A stretch of DNA of 64,000 nt. Origin: Duganella qianjiadongensis (GTDB lineage Bacteria; Pseudomonadota; Gammaproteobacteria; Burkholderiales; Burkholderiaceae_D). Shown piece after piece: positions 60,812-64,000 of this stretch. The position numbers were made by a program, and so were the translations under genes. The notes below the pieces were generated by a model. That model saw nothing but the letters and a program-made list of their open reading frames with translations. It was not told the DNA's origin and searched no databases. Numbering within the stretch: the stretch's first letter is position 1; each line of letters begins with the position of its first letter. Location: the NCBI RefSeq assembly GCF_009857915.1, contig NZ_WWCM01000005.1, forward strand, positions 1 through 64,000, written 5' to 3'.

Positions 60812-62617
60812 ATGACTATTTCCAAGCAAGCCACTTCCCGCTTTCCCGCCGCCCTCTGGCACTCGTTCCGCCATCTGGCCGATACCTGCGCCCACCATTT
60901 CAATGCCGATCTGCGTGCCAGTCTGTTTTCGGCCGCGCTGGCGGTACTGGCGCTCAAAGTCGGCGCGCTGGCCATACTGACCAAGCTATCGCTGCTGGTG
61001 GTATCCAATCAGGCTTTGCTCAGTGCACCGCAGGTGGCACTGGACGGCAATGGTCCCATCGTCCTGTACCTGAGCGAGAACCAGTGGCAGCAGCGCTATC
61101 TGGAACGCGCGCCGCTGGACCGCTGCAAGCTGGCCGAGGATCTTGCACAGTTACTGGCACACCAGCCGCGCCAGCTACTGGTGGACTTCGACCTTTCACC
61201 GGCCATGCAGGAAAGCCAGGCCGGCTGTCAGCAGCAGCTCGATCAGCTGCTCGACCGGCATGCGGACCAGCTGGTGCTGCTGATGCCGTTCCGTGTGGGC
61301 TCGGATGCGCTGCTGGGACAGAAAGCTGCATGGCTGGAGCAGCGCTGCCGTGCCGGTGTGGTGTTTGGCGATGGCGCGCTGAACGTGTCGCTGGGCGCCG
61401 TGATCGACTTCGTGCCGGAAAGTCAGGCCATGGCCGACGCCATGCACGAGCGTCACAGCGTGGCGCTGTGCCGGCAGCTGGGCACGGCAGAAGGACGCGA
61501 ACGCTGGTTGCGCCGCGGTGCCGAAACGGACGCGGACGATAGCAGTGCCGAAGCGATCAACTTTGCCGGTTTCAGCAAACAGGTGGTGGCGCTGGCGCTC
61601 GACGATCCCGCCGTTCGGCAGATTGCCAACTGGCGCGGACGCGATGTGTTTTTCGGCGGCGACTACGGCGGCAGCAAGGATGATCGCTTCCTGACGCCGA
61701 TGGGGCCCTTGCCCGGTGTGACTATCCACGCCGCTATTGCATGGACACAGGCCCACCCTGTGCGCGAGCTGCCGCATGCCGTAGGTTTGCTGACGGACTT
61801 GCTGACCGCGTTCGTGTTCTCGCTGGGTATAGGCTATTTCTGGTCGCGTTATCTGAAACTGAGTCTGCACGGGGAGGGCTATCAGCGCGAAAATTCGACC
61901 CTGCTGGTGCTCGGTTTCGTCGCCTATTTCGCCGCCATGCTGTGGCTGTTTTTCCAGCTATCGGTGGCGCTCTTTATGCGCGGCGTGCTGATCGCACCGC
62001 TGCTGATCGGCATGAGCATGCTGATCGACGGTTTTGTGCGCGGGCCGATAGCGGCCAGTCTGGAACTGGGTGAAGCGGAACCGCCACAGCGCGCGCTGAT
62101 GGCGCCGCAGGTCATGGCGGCTTCGCTCACCTGCATAGCGCTGGTGTTGCTGGTGCCACGCTTGCACCACTGGTCGATGGGCACGCAGCTACTGGTTCTG
62201 ACTCCGCTTGCGACACTGCTTGACCGCATACTGCCGGTCCTGTGGCCGGTACCGCAGGCCCACCATGTTGTCGCCCATAGCGGCTATCCGCGCAGCCATC
62301 TGCTGGCCTGGCTGCTGGCGGGCGTGCTGGGCGGCCTCGCCTTGCAGCGCTATGTGGCGCCCGATGTGGGGCTGCTGCTGGCAGCCTTCAGTGGCGTGAT
62401 CGCTGGCCTGCTTCTGCTGCTGGCGGTAGGGCTGGTGCGCGCTCTGCACTGGCGCAGCTTCCGTCGTCCGCAAGGCTGGCAGCTGGCCCGCCTGCTGGGC
62501 TTATCCCGTGCCGCGAGCGGCTGGCGCGAGCTGGCCGGCGTGCTGTCCTTCTGTCTGCGCCATGGCGCCTACTGGCTAGTGCTGGTGGCGGCGCTGATCG
62601 TCATGTCGAGTCATTAA
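60812..62617 (+). CDS. CHASE2-domain membrane protein without output domain
   Basis: 601 residues from ATG 60812. Segment 1 (about 32-56, ALAVLALKVGALAILTKLS), then a periplasmic CHASE2 sensor (70-315: PIVLYLSENQWQQRY, QLLVDFDLSP, GVVFGDGALNVSLGAVIDF, LRQIANWRGRDVFFGGDYGG, TPMGPLPGVTIHAAIAWTQ) and about six C-terminal membrane segments. CHASE2 normally precedes a kinase or adenylate-cyclase domain; none is present here, so the sensor probably signals through its membrane part or a partner. It is followed closely by two exported-protein genes. Confidence 0.75.
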   Translation: MTISKQATSRFPAALWHSFRHLADTCAHHFNADLRASLFSAALAVLALKVGALAILTKLSLLVVSNQALLSAPQVALDGNGPIVLYLSENQWQQRYLERAPLDRCKLAEDLAQLLAHQPRQLLVDFDLSPAMQESQAGCQQQLDQLLDRHADQLVLLMPFRVGSDALLGQKAAWLEQRCRAGVVFGDGALNVSLGAVIDFVPESQAMADAMHERHSVALCRQLGTAEGRERWLRRGAETDADDSSAEAINFAGFSKQVVALALDDPAVRQIANWRGRDVFFGGDYGGSKDDRFLTPMGPLPGVTIHAAIAWTQAHPVRELPHAVGLLTDLLTAFVFSLGIGYFWSRYLKLSLHGEGYQRENSTLLVLGFVAYFAAMLWLFFQLSVALFMRGVLIAPLLIGMSMLIDGFVRGPIAASLELGEAEPPQRALMAPQVMAASLTCIALVLLVPRLHHWSMGTQLLVLTPLATLLDRILPVLWPVPQAHHVVAHSGYPRSHLLAWLLAGVLGGLALQRYVAPDVGLLLAAFSGVIAGLLLLLAVGLVRALHWRSFRRPQGWQLARLLGLSRAASGWRELAGVLSFCLRHGAYWLVLVAALIVMSSH

Positions 62618-62636
62618 ACTGGAAAGGTGAAATTTC

Positions 62637-63290
62637 ATGCGCAAGTCCTTGGTGCTATTGTCCCTGTCACTATCTGCCGCGCTGGCAGCGCATGCTGCAA
62701 CGGATTGCAGCGTGCCGCCGCTGGAGCAGAGCGATAAATCGGTCAAGCTTGCGGATGCGGCCAAGCGGCTGCGCGCCACAGAACCCTGCAAAGTGGTGCC
62801 GGGCCTGAGTGCCAAATCGCTAGGCGCGGTCTGGGCTGGTTTGCTGTCAACCAAAAAGACCGGTGGGCGCCGGCTGGAGCCTGCCATACCGGACGGTCTG
62901 CCATATGGCACCGTACTGGCGGGCAGCGGCGGCGTGCATGTCGATTTGCGGGCAGTGGCCGGTGAAGGTATCCGTTCCTTCCAGCTGACGCGTTCCGGCC
63001 AAGCACTGGTGCTGCCGACCGCTGCTGGGCAGGAGTTCGATGTGCCCGTCAATGGCGGCGACAGCTATCAATGGACGCTGGTGACGCGCATCGCAAGCTA
63101 CCATGGCGAATACACGCTTGCCGAAGCGGCCGAACGGCAGGAAGTGGAACAGCAGCTCGCACAGCTGGAACGGGCGGGGCTGGAGCCGGTGGCGCGCCTG
63201 CTGTATCAGGCGGCGATCTACGACGATGCCAATCTGTTCGTGGAACGTGACCGCGTGTATGCGCAGTTGCGCGCCATGCTGGCGTTGTAA
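62637..63290 (+). CDS. Exported hypothetical protein of the CHASE2 operon
   Basis: 217 residues with a signal peptide (LVLLSLSLSAALAAHAATDC). The mature part has VHVDLRAVAGEGIRSFQLTR, then a FDVPVNGGDSYQWTLVTRIA beta stretch and a C-terminal helical YTLAEAAERQEVEQQLAQLE segment that ends MLAL. A periplasmic two-part protein, no catalytic motif. ATG lies 20 bases after the CHASE2 stop; GGAAAGG is upstream. Its role is presumably with the CHASE2 sensor. Confidence 0.65.
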   Translation: MRKSLVLLSLSLSAALAAHAATDCSVPPLEQSDKSVKLADAAKRLRATEPCKVVPGLSAKSLGAVWAGLLSTKKTGGRRLEPAIPDGLPYGTVLAGSGGVHVDLRAVAGEGIRSFQLTRSGQALVLPTAAGQEFDVPVNGGDSYQWTLVTRIASYHGEYTLAEAAERQEVEQQLAQLERAGLEPVARLLYQAAIYDDANLFVERDRVYAQLRAMLAL

Positions 63291-63301
63291 AGGGAGCGTC
63301 G

Positions 63302-64000
63302 ATGAAACGGTTATCACAGATCGGTGGGCGGACCAAGGGACCGGCTTTGCTGGCCATAGTGGCCGCTCTTGCTTGCTCACTGGCGACGGCGCCAGCTGCT
63401 GCCGCGCCTAACAAGAAGAGCAAGGCCAGTGCCAGCGCCAGTGCCAGCGCCAGTGCCAGTGCCAGTGCCAGTGCTGCGGCACAGTCCAGTGCCGCCGCTA
63501 GCGCAGCCGAAGCCAGTGCAGCGCCAGCGCCAGAAGCAGCGGCACCTGCCGAAACCCCAGCGGCCGAGTCGCCTGGCCTGTTCGATAAGGTGAAGTCGTT
63601 CTTTGCCAGCAGCGATAAGCCCGCCGCCGATGCCGTAGCCGACAAGGGAAGCAAGGGAGAGAAGGGCGGCAGCAAGGACGCGGACGAGCCATCGTTCTTT
63701 AACCGGCTGACGGGCAGCGGCAACACACCCACCAAGGTAAAGGATATCGACGAAGTATTTTCGCTCTCGGCGCGCGAATTCGATCCTAGCTGCAAATCCC
63801 TGATCGAGCCTTTCGGCACCACCGATAGCCTGCTGTCGCTCGGTAAGCTCGGGGCCAAGCTGGCTATCAACAATGCCAGCGCGCGCTACGGTTTTGGTGG
63901 CCAGAACATGGACCTGCGCACCACCTTGCGGCTGGCCGGCAAGAATCTCAACTGGCTGCCGATGGAAGCCGAGCGCATGCTGGGCGAACGCATGCATCAC
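63302..64000 (+). CDS. Exported protein with Ser-Ala repeat linker, runs off the window end
   Basis: 233 codons, open to the last base. GGGAGCG precedes ATG 63302. Signal peptide (ALLAIVAALACSLATAPAAAA), a Lys-rich patch, then a low-complexity (Ser-Ala)n linker (63424-63477, alternating AGTGCC and AGCGCC codons), a charged region with two similar LFDKVKSFFASS and FFNRLTGSG segments, and the start of a folded domain (VFSLSAREFDPSCKSLIEPF and later LGKLGAKLAINNASARYGFG). Eleven bases after the preceding gene; third gene of the operon. Family unknown. Confidence 0.7.
   Translation, partial: MKRLSQIGGRTKGPALLAIVAALACSLATAPAAAAPNKKSKASASASASASASASASAAAQSSAAASAAEASAAPAPEAAAPAETPAAESPGLFDKVKSFFASSDKPAADAVADKGSKGEKGGSKDADEPSFFNRLTGSGNTPTKVKDIDEVFSLSAREFDPSCKSLIEPFGTTDSLLSLGKLGAKLAINNASARYGFGGQNMDLRTTLRLAGKNLNWLPMEAERMLGERMHH

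Overview
The window looks like a chromosome segment of a betaproteobacterium of the Burkholderiales, most likely Oxalobacteraceae (Janthinobacterium, Duganella or Massilia type). This is inferred from the AcnB-type aconitase, a PEP-CTERM protein, a BcepMu gp16-like phage regulator, the large stock of c-di-GMP, chemotaxis and hybrid-kinase proteins, and the high G+C coding style from about 17.5 kb onward. I could not run any search, so family names rest on recognised motifs.

Region 1 (1-3.3 kb) is a damaged mobile zone. It holds the end of an IS3-type transposase, a truncated IstA-type transposase, a phage-type DNA-binding protein and a two-gene unit of unknown function, one product of which may have a nuclease-like fold. 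Region 2 (3.3-14.2 kb) is the most unusual part. It is visibly more A+T-rich and holds about 16 short genes, all on the minus strand and mostly unrelated to each other. Many encode exported or membrane proteins, including two zinc peptidases, an LprI-like protein, a DUF4019 protein, an ankyrin protein and a lipoprotein. Almost every intergenic gap carries one copy of a short imperfect palindrome with core CGGCCAATAGC, read in gene direction and lying just after the stop codon. One unit (palindrome, gene and 3' flank) is duplicated. It looks like a cassette array, but canonical integron attC ends were not found. Region 3 (14.3-17.5 kb) is a junction zone with a decayed metallophosphoesterase, an XRE regulator with palindromic operator-like sites, a divergent lipoprotein and further gene debris.

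Region 4 (17.5-24.5 kb) is a detoxification and efflux module: TetR, SDR and quinone-oxidoreductase-like genes, then LysR with a divergent aldo/keto reductase, a DHA2-type MFS pump and an exported alpha/beta hydrolase. Two regulators sit next to perfect palindromes that are likely operators. Region 5 (24.5-40.5 kb) is signalling and envelope: a GAF histidine kinase with its single-domain response regulator, LysR, a duplicated DoxX-like membrane protein, a DUF4214-RCC1 lipoprotein, a giant MHYT-PAS hybrid kinase followed by an HD-GYP phosphodiesterase, and a TonB-dependent receptor.

Region 6 (40.7-64 kb) contains a PEP-CTERM protein, acnB with a palindromic operator and a terminator, a pentapeptide-repeat/J-domain fusion, an HDOD-GAF protein, a periplasmic-propeller diguanylate cyclase, two chemoreceptors and an acyltransferase. 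A tightly overlapping operon follows (beta-CASP RNase, AMP/thymidine phosphorylase, PRPP-synthetase homologue) behind an FNR-like box. The window ends in a CHASE2 protein operon whose last gene runs off the edge. I saw no tRNA, rRNA or CRISPR array.
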